Assembly: GCA_003586115.2 (NCBI GenBank)
Contig: QVOM02000073.1
Span: 26,734,186 to 26,798,185 of the forward strand
Length of the DNA stretch: 64,000 nucleotides
DNA from: Salvator merianae
Lineage: Eukaryota; Chordata; Lepidosauria; Squamata; Teiidae
Direction: 5' to 3'
Shown here: piece after piece, positions 34,226 to 46,607 of the stretch
Layout: every line of letters starts with the position of its first letter
How positions within the stretch are numbered: the stretch's first letter is position 1
The notes under the pieces: model-generated
What the model was told of the DNA's origin: nothing
The model's input: the letters and a program-made list of their open reading frames with translations, nothing else
Databases searched by the model: none
Made by a program: the position numbers and the translations under genes

Positions 34226-34990
34226 TTATTTGTAGACAGCTATCATGTCCCCTCTCAGTCTTCTTTTTTGTAGGCTAAACATTCCTAGTTCCTTTAACCG
34301 TTCCTCATAGGACATGGTTTGTAGACCATTCACCATCTTGGTAGCTCTCCTTTGAACCTGCTCCAGTTTGTCAGTGTCTTTTTTAAACTGGGGTGCCCAG
34401 AACTGGACACAGTACTCCAGATGAGGTCTGACCAAGGCAGAGTAGAGAGGGATAATAACTTCACACGATCTGGACTCTATGCTTCTCTTAATACACCCCA
34501 GGATTGTGTTTGCCTTTTTTGCAGCTGCTTCGCACTGTTGACTCATGTTCAATCTATGATCTACTAGGACACCCAGGTCCTTTTCACATGTGCTGCTGCT
34601 CAGCCGGATTCCTCCCATTCTGTATGTGTTTTTTTCATTTTTCTTGCCCAGATGTAGTACCTTGCATTTTTTCCTTGTTAAATACCATTCTATTAGTTGC
34701 AGCCCATTGTTCAAGTTTTTCTAAATCTTTTTGAATTCTCTCTCTCTCTTCTCTAGTGTTAGCAACCCCCCCCCCAGCTTTGTGTCATCAGCAAATTTGA
34801 TCAGTTTCCCCTCAACTCCCTCATCCAGATCATTTATAAAAATGTTAAACATAACAGAGCCTTGCAGTACACCGCTTGAGACTTTCTTCCAATTGGATGT
34901 GCAGCCATTTATAACCACGCTTTGAGTATGATCACTAAGCCAGTTGTGAACCCACCTAACAGTTACCTTGTCAATCCCATATTTGATCAT
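34226..34990 (-). pseudogene. CR1 ORF2: RT catalytic core and C-terminus
   Basis: There are two open segments. 34721-34990 has SSGVLQGSV and [11 protein letters not shown], with the catalytic FADD of motif C. 34226-34714 has [26 protein letters not shown], the [11 protein letters not shown] block and ends [13 protein letters not shown], the conserved CR1 C-terminus. The two are joined by one frameshift near 34715-34730, next to a short CT-rich run and a C-run that may have caused slippage. Confidence 0.9.
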
Positions 34991-35182
34991 TTTTTCAATG
35001 AGGATGGTATGAGATACTTTGTCAAATGCTTTGCTGAAGTCAAGATATACTATGTCTACGGCATTTCCCTGATCAACCCATTCAGTGATTTTGTCATAGA
35101 ATTAAATTAGATTAGTCTGACATGACTTGTTTGTTACAAACCCATGTTGACTACGGTTAATTACTGAATTCCCATCCAAATG

Positions 35183-35725
35183 CTAGCATACATGTTGTTT
35201 AATACTTTGTTCAAAAATCTTTCCAGGTATTGAAGTCAGGCTAACAGGCCTGTAGTTCCCTGGGTCCGCCTTCTTCCCTTTTTTGAAGATAGGGACAACG
35301 TTTGCCCTTCTCCAATCATCTGGGACTTCTCCTGTTCTCCATGAATTTTCAAAGATTACAGCAAGTGGTTCAGCAATAACCCCTGCTAATTCCTTCAGTA
35401 CCCTAGGATGTAATCCATCTGAACCTGGAGACTTAAATTCATTTAAATTAGCTAAGTATTCCCTTACCCTCTCTGTTTCGATTATGTGCTTTGATTCTCT
35501 TATTCCTTCACTAGCACAACGAAGGTCAGTCGCTGTTACGCTATCTTTCTTAGAGAAAACAGACACAAAATAGGAGTTCAGAAGCTCAGCCTTCTCAATA
35601 TCATTTTTTATCAATTCACCATTTTCACTCTGTAAACATCCTATAGCCTCTTTAACTTTTCTTTTGCTTTTGACATATCCCCAAAACCCCTTTTTATTGT
35701 TTTTTGTCTCTCTTGCAAGCCTCAA
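35183..35725 (-). pseudogene. CR1 ORF2: N-terminal reverse transcriptase
   Basis: 180 codons are open. They include KNNKKGFWGYVKSKRK, the KAELLNSYFVSVFS linker, SPGSDGLHPRVLKEL and NYRPVSLTS (RT motifs 0-2). This is the usual CR1 sequence order. A frame break follows near 35180. Confidence 0.9.
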
Positions 35726-35792
35726 TTCATTTCTAGCTTTAGCTTTTCTGATACTTGCCCTGCAGTTTGTGTAGACTACATTATATTCTTCT

Positions 35793-36383
35793 TTAGATAT
35801 ATACCCCTCCTTCCATTTCTTTTTTCCTCTTTAGCAAGTTTTTAAGTTTTGGGTTTATCCACCCTGGTCTCTTTAGATGCTTTTCATTCTTCTTTCTTTG
35901 AGGAATTGTTAAAGATTGTGCATCTAGTATTGCATTTTGCAAAGTATCCCATCCTTCTTGGACATTTCTATCCTTTAGTACATTCAACCATTTGATCCTT
36001 CCTACCCGCCTTCTGAGTCCATCAAAATCCACCCGTCTGAAGTCCAACTTTGAAGTCTGAGTCCTCTCAGGCTTTCCTTCCCTTATTATCCAGAATTCAA
36101 GGATAGCATGGTCACTGCCTCCTAAGGTCCCAGAAACTCTGATTTCCTCAACCATTTCCTCCCTGTTGGTAAGAATTAGATCGAGGATAGCCAGTCCTCT
36201 TGTTTTCTCCTCCACCTTTTGGTAGATGAAGTTGTCAGCAAGAGAGGATAAGAACTTATTAGACTTGTGACTTTTGCCTGAGAGGGATTCCCAACAAATG
36301 TCTGGATAGTTAAAATCTCCCAGAAGCACTATGTCATGCTTTCTTGAGAGTTTAGCCATCTGATCCAGAAAGAGAGCATCCAT
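35793..36383 (-). pseudogene. CR1 ORF2: endonuclease C-terminal half
   Basis: 196 codons are open. They contain VLLGDFNYPDICW (the D-x-N motif of APE endonucleases), ILDLILTN and GGSDHAILEF (the final D-H pair). A linker follows that ends RPGWINPKLKNLLKRKK, typical of CR1 before the RT. About 100 bases upstream, between this segment and 36492, the frame is broken. Confidence 0.88.
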
Positions 36384-36491
36384 ATCTTCTGTTTGTCCAG
36401 GGGGGCTATAATAAACTCCTACAATGGTGTCCTTTCTGTTGTTCTCTCCTTGTATTCTTACCCAGACAGATTCTACCGGGCTTCCATTCTC

Positions 36492-37346
36492 TCAAACCTG
36501 AATCTCTAAGGAGACAAATGCTTTTTTAACATACAGTGCAATACCCCCTCCTCTTTTGTTAAGTCTGCTTCGCAAAAATAAGTTGTAGCCTTCGATGTCC
36601 GTGTTCCATTCATGTGCGTTATCCCACCAGGTTTCCGTAATGCCTATGACATCATATTTATCTTCCTGTGGGTAGTAGTCCGTAGGACTGAAGAGCGTCG
36701 ATAAGCTATCAGTCACATCTTTGATTAGTGCACCTGGGAGACAGCACACCTCTCGTGAGTTTCTGTCAGGTCTGCAGACAGCTGCCTCCATTCCTCTCAA
36801 AAGGGAATCTCCCACAACCACCACTCTCCTGTTCTTCTTCACAGTACCACTTCTATCTCTCCGTTCAAGAGGTTTCTGGCTGCATAGCGGAGTGCTCTTT
36901 GTGGATAGTGTAGTCATGTCTTGAGGAATGTCTTTGTTGTTCTCCTGACTGAGGGGCTGGAACTGGTTCTTAAGTTGTAAAGGTGCTGAATATCGCCTGA
37001 TCTTCCTGCTTCTTTGGGTCACATGCTTCCATCCATCAACTTCTGCAGGTACAGCAAGATTTTCTTCTGTTGCATCATTCCGAAGAGTTTCCTCAGCTCT
37101 ATCGAGGAAGTTCTCATCTTCCCTAATCAGCTTCAGTGTGGCCACTTTCTCTTCAAGACTTTTCACTCTTTCTTCCAGGAGAGACACAAGCTTGCATTTA
37201 TGGCAGGTGAAGTTTAGTTCCTCTTCCAGAAGGGATGTAAACATGAAGCATACATTGCAGCTAACAATATAGCTCTTCTCCTGTTCCATACTGTGCGGAG
37301 TCGTTTGATGTTTTTCTTTCTCGTTCACTGATAGTTGAGCAGCCAA
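36492..37346 (-). pseudogene. CR1 ORF1 fused in frame to the ORF2 endonuclease
   Basis: 284 codons are open. C30, C33, C48 and C51 form a small zinc-binding module. A heptad-like coiled coil follows at about residues 52-75. A basic linker leads to the start of an SGNH-type esterase with VVVVGDSLL (GDS at 179-181). At about residue 227 the sequence jumps to YDVIGITETWWD and RGGGIALYVKKAF, the N-terminal part of the CR1 APE endonuclease with its catalytic Glu in TETWW. Normal CR1 keeps esterase and endonuclease in separate ORFs, so a deletion at about 36668 joined them while keeping frame. The rest of the esterase (catalytic Asp/His part) is lost. Confidence 0.85.
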
Positions 37347-37640
37347 CCTCCAGCAATCTTTCAGGTTGCAGTGACCTTCAACTTCCTTACAGTATGCACT
37401 AGGAGTATGCTATTTATGATACGCTGCTATGTGTTTACATAGCGCGGGGGCCGCTTCTCTGAGTCACCAAAAACAGGAAACTCCGCTCTCCTCAGACCAT
37501 GTGCTCACGCCGTGTGCTTCTTTTTTGTGTTCTTTTTTGATAGAAGAGAAGTTGATACCGTGTGCTTCTCTTTGTCCTCTTTCAAAAAAAGCACCCTCCT
37601 TCTACTTCAATGGCATTCCAGCAGTTCAGATGTTACTTTA

Positions 37641-39089
37641 ATGTATATTTGGTCCCAGGAATAAGTCTGCTCTTACCACAGAATTTTTCTTTCAAATTTA
37701 CTCATCAGTGCACACAGTCCTAATATTTTGCCTTGTTCAATCCTGAGGCTCTTTCTTACAACCACTAGTCCTTAATTATTTTTATGTTTCCTACTCTTCA
37801 GAACCAAATTATCTGGTTATTAATTTGAAGGAATAGAGAATCCCTTTGTAATAAAATGTAGTGGAAAAGCTAACCACTATTCCCTCAGCAAGAATATTCC
37901 TTTAATATTATACCACTTGAATTAAATCAGGAGGAAAATCCCTCCAGCCCTAAATCTCATATGCACTAATCTTTTCCTGACACAATTCACAATCCTTTTA
38001 TTTTTCCATTCTTCATATATTCTCTCAATCTACTTCTAACTGGAACTTCTTTGTTAACTTGCAAATTAGGTTACTATAGAACCTGAAACTGACCTATGGC
38101 AATCAGAAAAATATTGTGAGATTTGTTAGTGTAGCTTAATGTAGTAACAGTCATACAGTATGGCAGAAGTGGGCATGCGGCCAAAGTGCACAACACTGCA
38201 ACTCAGAATCACCAGAGTGTAATAGTGAGAGTGCCCCTACATATTATTGGATTACAACTTCCATTATGCCCAGACAGCATGATCAACCTTCATGAATTAT
38301 TTTGGGAATGCTGTGGAAAGCATAATGTCTAAAAAAACCCACTGGCCTACAGTATCAGATTAAGGCTACATCCCCACAGTGGATCCATGGATTTCCCCTC
38401 TCAGGAAGGAAGTTTGGTGGGTACACATCTGTACATTTGCCACCCTTCCAGGGTTCAAAGTCTGGGGAAAGCTTCAAAGTTTATGCCTGCTGTCATTAAC
38501 CAGAAGACAGGGAACAGCCTGTGTATTGTTGCGAGCCATGCTGGGTGTATTGGTTTTAATGGGGATTGGCTTACCCAGGCAACAAACACTCAGGGATCAA
38601 ATTGTGTAGGCTTTAAAAATGATAAATTGACTAGGTGAACCTGTACAACTTATAAAAATACTCTTAGACAAATAATAAAAAGAATAAAGACTGAACTTTA
38701 TATAAAATAAGAAAACTCTTTAAAATTTGGAAAAGACAAAATTGACGGATTCTGACAGCCAGCTGTGAAAGCACAGAGCAGCTGGCAACTTTGCTCAATA
38801 AATCTCTACAGAGCAAATGTGGAAGGACAAATAAGGAAAAGCATCCTTGCAAATCTAATTTTATGAATGGAGGATTCATTTAAGGGTAAATCTGATAATG
38901 AGAAGTGAAGAGGACAGACAAGAGAAAAATAGGGGAAGAATCCTACCCAAAATCTGCCATATTTTCCTACCAAAAATGCCCTATCCTGTAAGCAGGAGCC
39001 AGCTAGGTTCTCACCTTCACCCACGATGAGGAAGCTCAGGCACTTGGCAGCAGCAGACAAGTAGCGTGGGTACGAGCAGCTTTCTTCAG
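37641..39089. other. Unassigned sequence
   Basis: No gene or clear repeat end is visible. It is AT-rich near 37690-38080. Confidence 0.45.
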
Positions 39090-39490
39090 CAGAACAGTGT
39101 CAGGGATCCAGATGACAGCTTGAGCAGATGAGTGACATCAGAGGAGATCTTAATGTACATGGCTGCTCCAGATGTGAATTTTTTATCCACATCTGGGCTA
39201 GATTGTCCCTCCCTTTTGGCTCTGTCCAGGAGTGGAGACTAGAGGGAGCTATGTTAATAAGTCTATAAGATCAGCTCTGGCAGAAACTCTGGTGGGAATT
39301 TGGAGGGGAGGAGACAAATGATCTAGTGTGATATAGGTGTTTGATGTTACTATGTCCTTATATGGTCTGTTTCCTGTCACACTTGCAATACATGCTGACG
39401 TGAGGAAACACACCTGGACTGTTTAGTGAAGGGTGTTAATGAGTGACTCTTACCTGAACAACACTTTAGCTCTGACTGGAACTGGTTGGA
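39090..39490 (+). repeat. Interspersed repeat D, copy 2, class unknown
   Basis: It is related to 9800-10310 in the same orientation (see that entry for shared landmarks). The right end lies within about 50 bases of the U6 pseudogene. Confidence 0.6.
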
Positions 39491-39540
39491 AAATGCTTAT
39501 ACTGACACTCGTAATAAGAATTTCCAAAACTGTTTATATA

Positions 39541-39643
39541 TATTTGGAACACTTCATGAATTTGCATGTCATCCTTGCACAGTGGCCATGCTAATCTTCT
39601 CTGTATCATTCCAATTTAATATATCTGCTACTAAAGCAAGCAC
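39541..39643 (-). pseudogene. U6 spliceosomal snRNA retropseudogene
   Basis: Read from 39643 leftward, about 103 bases follow the U6 snRNA from its 5' GTGCTTGC start to the GTTCC near its 3' end. The ACAGAGA box and the following GATTAGC are intact. Most differences are C-to-T or G-to-A at former CpG sites, as expected of an old methylated copy. There is no TATA or proximal sequence element in the 50 bases upstream, so it is unlikely to be transcribed by Pol III. U6 copies of this kind arise by LINE-driven reverse transcription. Confidence 0.9.
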
Positions 39644-39744
39644 CACAAATGTGGACTGGAACAATAAGTTTGTCTGGGTCGGCAAATAATTACCACTAAA
39701 TCCTTTGTAATGGTCGATCCCTTAATTTCCTCAGTTGAATCATC

Positions 39745-40145
39745 AGGCTTTTTTTTTTGCATTTGCAACTAGTGAGCATCAGGGAGCTCACTAGTCAAGT
39801 GCCTCTGCACTTTGCAGAGACCCTGGCAATTGGGAGCAAACTACAGCTGCTCCTGATCATTATCTGTTCCTGGTACAGTGTGTTTGCACCTGCTTCCAGG
39901 TGAAAACACAGCTCCATGGCATGGTGTGCATGTGCCTGCGCCATCATGCAACATTGCCAGTTGCCTTAGTAGGGGCTGGAAGTTTCCCAGGTGCTGTCAT
40001 GCTGCGAGATGCCAGCAGGACATCATCTTTCTGTTGCCGTTCTGTTCCAAGACCTTGCAGTGTGGACGGTTTCCATGATGTGAGGTCTGTTCCATCTTGG
40101 AATATTTACTTCCGAACATTCCAAGATGGAAAGTGTGAAAGGCCC
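39745..40145. mobile_element. Asymmetric GGCC-type non-autonomous element (family A)
   Basis: The left end is aggcttttttttttgcatttgc. The right end read inward is gggcctttcacacttt, followed by an inverted pair ttccatcttggaat/attccaagatggaa at about 40091-40132. The same plan of a terminal motif plus subterminal hairpin occurs at 20979, 54520 and 60264. The interior shows cac-tgcag-rich inverted blocks. No ORF is credible. Confidence 0.55.
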
Positions 40146-43100
40146 ATAGCTTTTGGAAGGAGGTGAAGATTTTCCTTGTTGATTCACCAGAGTGAATCAT
40201 TTAGATTAGTTACTAGTGGTAACTAGTATGCAGATGCTGTGTCTTTAGTCCCTTATTCTGCCTGTATGGATGCAGCCTTAGACTAGGGTCCTTTCTCCAC
40301 TGAGCCTTATTCCAGGTTATATCCTGGAATAGGAACATGCAATCTACATATACTGGTGCAGACTATGGTAGGCCCTGTTTCCAGACTTACTTTACTAGAG
40401 CAGTTCTTTTAGACCAGTCCAGTCAGTTCCGTTTCTAGCCTGCTAGATGCCATTTGCATTGTGAGGAGTGGAACACCATTGTTCTGATCCAACAGGACTA
40501 GCAATGTGGATGGTCCATTCCTTGGATCATTCCCTGTGATCCATCTTTTCATTGAAAGTTCCACATCTGTAACTGGGAAATGTTACTCCTACATTGTGTC
40601 TGGTGTGTGAGAGGAGGGCCGAGCATTGCAGGGTCTGGATGTAGTCATTTGACCCCTGAGGCAGACTGCTTTTAACCAGTCCACAGCTGGACCAAAACAA
40701 AGAGCTCTTAGGATGCTTCTGGAACGCTTCAGCAGATCACACATGCAGAAGAAGCAGTTCAGCAATCTGCTTATTTCAATGTACTATAGCCAGACTACAC
40801 ACAATGCATAGCCCTGGAATGCTATGCCATGCAAAAGCAGGAGCACAGACACCCTTACTATATACAAATGGACATAGATTATATGAAATATAACTGGCAT
40901 AAAGGTTGCAGATGCAGGGAAATTGACCAGCAACATGGACCCTGTATTCAGACTAGAATTTGCCCATGTTTTTTCCCCCTGCTTGCACCCATTTTTAAAA
41001 TGACAACCCTGTCTGCAAAAAAGACTAACATTTTTCCTCTTTTCAGCAAGAAACCTAAGCATGAGCAAGTTCCAGCTCAGGAAATTAAAGACGTTAATGG
41101 TTAACAAAGGATTTGGGCAAATATTTGGCAATCCAGACTAGCCTATTGTTTCAGTCTACATCTTGAAAACTTCTCATTGAGAATGTAAATAGCAGCACTT
41201 AAGCTCATCAACCAGTGTAGTTGTTTGTTTTGTCCCTTTATCTGCATGTTAGTTATCAGAGAGCTGGATGTGACCTGTTCCATACTCATTTTTGCTCATC
41301 ACACCTCTTTGGTTTAAGCATCATTAATTTTAAAGTCTTGTTGCAAGTGGACCTATCAAAAAGTCAGGATTTTAATCCATCCCTCATCACATGAGCTAAG
41401 CCTGCCCCTTTTCCACTTGGGAAAAATAATATAAAAAGTTCAATTTTTTTGCATTAGAGAGGATGGTAATGAAAGAAGGAATGAAGATATGAAGGCTTTC
41501 CAAACATAAATGAAGAAAGAAGATTTAATCCTGAGATCGTCCATGCCACTTCATTTTTTTCCTGGCTGGTAGTTGCTTCTACCTGCCTTCTGCTGCAATG
41601 GAGAGGGAGAATCTGATTTTTCTAAGAAGTCTGCTTTTATGCTTCTTTGCAGCCTCCTTTTGAGCTGATGTCACTTAGAAGAGGGAGTTTCGTCTCTCTC
41701 TCCATGTCACCTGGCAAAAGAGCTGCTTTTATTAAGGGAATGAGGACTGTGGAGCATTTCCACTTCCCAGTCTCTGGCTTTTGACCCCTTTGCCTTCAAG
41801 AGACCTACGCAACATTTTCCTGACTTTTTCCTTTTTAGCATGGTGGGAAGATCTGCCTGGAGAAGACTACAGATGGATGAAATTATTTGTCCTTTAATGC
41901 TAGGATATTAGGAATATTGCTAGCTTCCATTGCTAGCCTCTTCCCAGATGCCCCGCCTCTCTCTCTCTCACACACACACATGTGCACACGCTCACACACA
42001 GACTAATTAAGTCTCCTTACTTAGCTTGAAGTTAAGCCTTTTCTTTTCCTTTTTCCTTCTCTGCTCCTGACAATTGCCCAAGTAACTGTGATACTAGCTA
42101 ATTCTGGCAAATTGCATTGATTATTGCTATTTCTTTGGGTTTCAAGTGTTTTGGCTGGGTTTTAATAAAAGTCCATCATTGTTTTCAAGGAACCCTGAGC
42201 CTAAGAGTACTTTCCTTTTATCCTCTCATTGTTTGGAGTTTCCCAGTCAGTTTAATATTTAAAACCTAGCTGATACAATGCCTAAGTGTCTAGTGCCCGG
42301 GGGACAAATTCCCAGTATTCCCATGTATCCCTAGAGCACAGCTTGCAACAATACCATGTAAGTGCTAAAAGACCCTTTGTCTTCAGACAGTCATTGCTGC
42401 TTCACCTATGAAATTCACTGGGTTATTTTAATGATGAAAATGAAAGCAGGACATCAAGTCCTTAAATAAATAAATCCCATTTGGGAAAGAAAATATAATA
42501 TCTCAAGACTCAGTTTCCTCTTCAAAATCTGAGGAAGATTACTTTCCTGCGTGTTTTTCCCAGCTGCCCAAATCAGGTTTTTTTATATGATTGGGCAACC
42601 TTACAAGCATAATTCATTTTTGCCTGTTTGCAGGTTCAAATGTTTCTTTGTGTTTCCCCCCACCCCTCCAGACATGAATTAAAGCTATTTTGACTTCTTA
42701 ACTCCCTTCACACATCGACAGGAGCAGAGTGTCAGTGACATGTATAAATCACAGAGAGCAACAATATCTCATTTAAAGCACCCTTAAGCATGTTTACAAC
42801 TTTTTGGGGATTCAGAAACTATTGCTATGTATAAAAGCATAGCATAGCTTTGTATCCTACAGCAAAATCTTATTCATGTGCATTCTTACATACATATGGC
42901 AAAAGAGACCTCTCTTTGATGCTACAGCTGAGCTTGTTTGCCTCTACTATGCCTTCTCCAAGCTAGGTATAGGAACAATGGCAGTTTTAAGATGACTTGA
43001 GCGGAAAACAACTATGGTGCTGTTTCTGTTTGGACTTTGTTTTCTAATGATTGTATTATTATTACTACTATTGTTATATTTTATGATTCATATATAAAGA

Positions 43101-46100
43101 TAGAGATAGAATATATAGATGGCATAGATGATATAGGTGTAGATATTATATTTTGTTAACTGCCTTAAGCAATAAATCTATTGATTGATTAATATCATTG
43201 TAGAATGACAGTGAAATTCTGAATAACTGCTTAGATATAAGCCCAATTAAATTCAGTGAGATTTCCAGGTAATTGCAAAGGATTGTAGCCTTAATCTAGT
43301 CTTGCATTTCCATCAAGAGTCAACAGCAGCCTGTAAAGCTTTAATTCATATCTGAAAGAAAAACAAAATCAGCATAGCCAACGATCAAAGATGATGAAAG
43401 CTGTTGTCCAGCAAACTGGGAGGTCATATGTAGGTTACCCATGCGTTGTCTAGAAACTCACAGAGTATCTCCTGCTAGTTGACCTGAGCACCTCATTTTC
43501 AGAAGTATACAGACTTGATTTATTTGTTTTTATATAGTAATCTCTCACAATTCATAAAGATTGTACTTGAAGTTTAATGCCTTCCCCAGCTGTTAATATC
43601 TAAACTGGCCGCCAATGTTGCATATTCATGAGATGAAATATGGTGATATTCATGAGGTGATAGAAAACTGTTACTTGGAGTCTTTTTTTATGAGAAAAAG
43701 GTGGGAAAATATTCTTCTCTTCCTGTTCGCAACTTTTGATATCCAGCCCATTTTGGTATGACAACTGAATTCTATGCCACTTTTCTAAGTAATACTGTTC
43801 CAAGGCAGTTTACATAGTAAAGTTCAACAATAAAAAAGAGTAGGTAAAGAAAAACAAACTTGGCTCTCACTAGCATTGCCAGTGTCATAATTTTTCCATA
43901 AAATGTTTAGTCTTTCACTGTTTAATTAGCATATTCTCTGGATCTCCCCAGTGAACAGGAAGTAGGGCTTCTGAGGTAGTATACCCACATAGCTGGAACA
44001 CTATACACCAATAAATATTTTGAAATTGTGAAAGAAAAAAAGAAGCAGAGCTCTCTTTTAAGGCATAGATATTATATCAACATGCTGGAGCTGGTACCAA
44101 ACATGATCAGTGTTATATATGAAAATATGATAGCCCTGAAAAGTTCTTGTGCAATGACCATGTGATTAGAAAAAATAACTCATAGGCTGCATCTCCATTA
44201 AGCAGCAAAGGCACCTTAAGCAAGACCAGTTTCCATTACTCACAATGGAGACCAGCTACCCTGAGGGACTTATTAAGTTGACTTTAAGGCATAATGAAAA
44301 GGGAATCATAAGTGCCTTTCAAGCTACTGAAGAACTTTCTCATATTTTAGGGCTGTTTCATGGCCATCGTATTAAAAAATAAAATAGAATCAATTTTCAG
44401 CAGACATTTCAGGAGGTTTCAGCACCTTATAGAATACTGCAAACATTGTACAGCATCAGGTAGTGGTGAATTTCCCTTTACATCACTCTGTCCCTGTCCT
44501 AGGGCAGAATCATGAGCTTTTCAACATTACTTATGATAAAGTTCACTAGATCGCTATGAGCATACACCATATTGGTACTGCCCCTATTGCAGTAATGGAG
44601 GATCAAAACCAAAATGTGTCATTTTGTTTCGGAAAACTGTTATGAAGCTACGCTTTCATCTTTACAGAGGTATGCAACTCTAAAACATGGAAATATTCAC
44701 TGTCACTGTTATGAGGTCCCTTTATGTATGGGGCTGAACTTAGGGGAATATTCAAAACTTCCTCAGAAAATTGATTCTCTTTTAAGAAAAGAGGACTTTA
44801 TTAAACTACATGCAAAAACAGATGCTGTGGGCATAGCTAAAGATGTGATGGAGCACATTATCTAACAATCTTGGATAAAGCAAACCTGCAATCACCATAA
44901 AAGAGATCAGGGCCTCTGTTTATAGAAGGAGAAAACAAAAGCATGCCAGGTACAACTTATAGCCCTCCTCAAGAGTGTAGAAAGAAAATAAACACCTTCA
45001 AATACATTTTATGAATTCATGTATTTATTAAATTTCTAAACCATTCAATAACCACATGTTCTCTGAGTGTCTCACAATAAAATGGCAGAAGTGAACATCA
45101 GTTCCCTGACTGAAACTGCACTGCTAAAGTTCTTCAATATGAGAAATGGTGAATACTTCAGTACCTAGTTCTCTCAGAAAGTTTAAGGAAGATGAAATAA
45201 ACCTTGTCAGGCATATAGAAATGAGCCTGGTGAATGAGCCACATCTTTAGCCAGCCAGAGTAACAGCTGCTACCTGTACAAGAGCATTCATAGTCTGAAT
45301 CTGCATAGCACCGTTATGGTGCATTGAGTGTTCACTGAGGGTGCAGTGTCTCCTTGACACATTGCCTTCATTGTGGTCTCAAAATGGAGTACAAGTGTAG
45401 CATCCACTCAAATGCCACACTCTACGTCCCTTATGCCTTATCCCTTCAGCTTCCCTTGTCTTACTGCTGCCACTGCCTGTTTTCAGTGCCCTACCCTCTA
45501 TTTCAAAACAGAAGGTAGGGGAAGCTCTTTTCCCAACTTGTCAAATGGCACAAGGACTTATCTCCATTTGACAGATGTGGGAAGCTTGCTTCCCTCCTGG
45601 ATCAGATTGTACAACTGATCGTGCAGGGAGAAGGGCTTTCTTGCCTCACAGGATCAGCTGTAAAATGGCATCCAATTCAGTGTACTGGGGGACAATTTCC
45701 CTAAAGTCATCAGTCAAATGGAGGCAAGGAAAGCCATCACACCATTTGACAGAATAGATAGGAAATTGGACTTAAAAGGAGGCAAATTGCTTCCCTTCAA
45801 GTCAACAGGAGATGGACACTTCCCTTAAAGTACCATCCTTCTCTTGTCCACATTCAGAAATAGAATCAGTGCTGAACTACAGAAAAGATACTCTAGTAAC
45901 ATAATTATCTGCAAGGTTGTTTCACAAAGGTAATGCAAAATGACATGTGTCTACAGATATGATTGGAACCAACCAATCTTTGTCAAGACAACTACATCTA
46001 AAAATAGAAAGTGAAAAGATAGACCTGCTGCCTCCCTCTTTGTCAGGAAGACAAAGTGACATCAGCTGTCCTGTTGGGACAGCTGACACCCAAGGCCAAC

Positions 46101-46179
46101 CTTTAATATGAAAACATTTAACATACTGAGAAGATCCAATGTATGCAGTCTAAAGAGTCAGCTACCACATTAAGGGCAA
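40146..46179. other. 6 kb of unassigned sequence with scattered LINE-tail scraps
   Basis: A half-copy of the 27576-type palindrome (ccttattccaggttatatcc) lies near 40303-40385. A family with agtccacagctggacc-like blocks occurs near 40670-40760. Mixed CT/CA simple repeats sit at 41958-42000. Probable L2/CR1-type tails lie at about 43140-43190 and 43775-43845. An 83-codon ORF at 44614-44865 is described separately. No exon is recognised. Confidence 0.45.
44614..44865 (+). other. 83-codon ORF, not recognised
   Basis: Composition is protein-like, with several Cys and His residues in the first half (HCHCYE) and a charged, Lys/Asp-rich second half ending in KDVMEHII. The stretch upstream to 44490 is partly open in other frames. 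It might be a piece of a domesticated or dead transposase or a processed pseudogene, but I see no family motif. Confidence 0.2.
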
Positions 46180-46445
46180 TATCCACACAGACAAGGGCAA
46201 TCCCCTTGTGCTTCTCAGGAAATGGCGTGTCCTTATGTGACCAGACATCTGAGCAGCTCCCAGTGTGAAAATGGTGCTGCAGTCTGCTTTGAGGAGAGAC
46301 AACTTCAAAGCAGTCTCCCAAGCATTCCCAGGGGTAGACCAGATCAGCTGTCTATCATGCAGATGGTTGGGCCTCTCCACTAGCACATGGAGCCCAGCAC
46401 CATTTTGATCAGCTCCCAGAAACAGCTTGGATATGAGTCATTTCA
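46180..46445 (+). repeat. Interspersed repeat B, copy at 46.2 kb
   Basis: It aligns by eye with 8735-8870 and with the minus strand of 33610-33850. The agcccagcaccattttg block at about 46390-46407 is the clearest shared landmark. Confidence 0.55.
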
Positions 46446-46573
46446 AGGTGCTTGTATTGTTACAATTACTTTATTCCAAAGAATCCCCACTATTTGGATT
46501 CACCACCAATCAATCTATAAAACAAAACCATGATGCAAAAGTCCCATATTTTTTAAGAACAAAACTAAAACTA

Positions 46574-46607
46574 TAGATAGGTAGGTAGGTAGGTAGGTAG
46601 ATAGATA
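46574..46607. repeat. (TAGG)n / (TAGA)n microsatellite
   Basis: A short tetranucleotide run with perfect gtag units. Confidence 0.9.

Larger units (their letters stand above)
33906..37640 (-). mobile_element. CR1 LINE, near full length, decayed
   Basis: It is oriented leftward. The 3' end at 33906-34080 carries the classic CR1 end read on the minus strand (ggaggtcccttccaactct), with a degenerate octamer-like tail. ORF2 spans endonuclease, RT and C-terminus, broken into several open segments. ORF1 lies at its upstream end. A GC-richer stretch at 37390-37640 could be the 5' UTR; its limit is not defined. The element is missing the middle of ORF1 and the start of ORF2 through one internal deletion. 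Confidence 0.92.

Noticed and set aside
39541..39643. Functional U6 gene
   Set aside because: It has many CpG-decay substitutions and no upstream TATA or proximal sequence element; it is best read as a retropseudogene.
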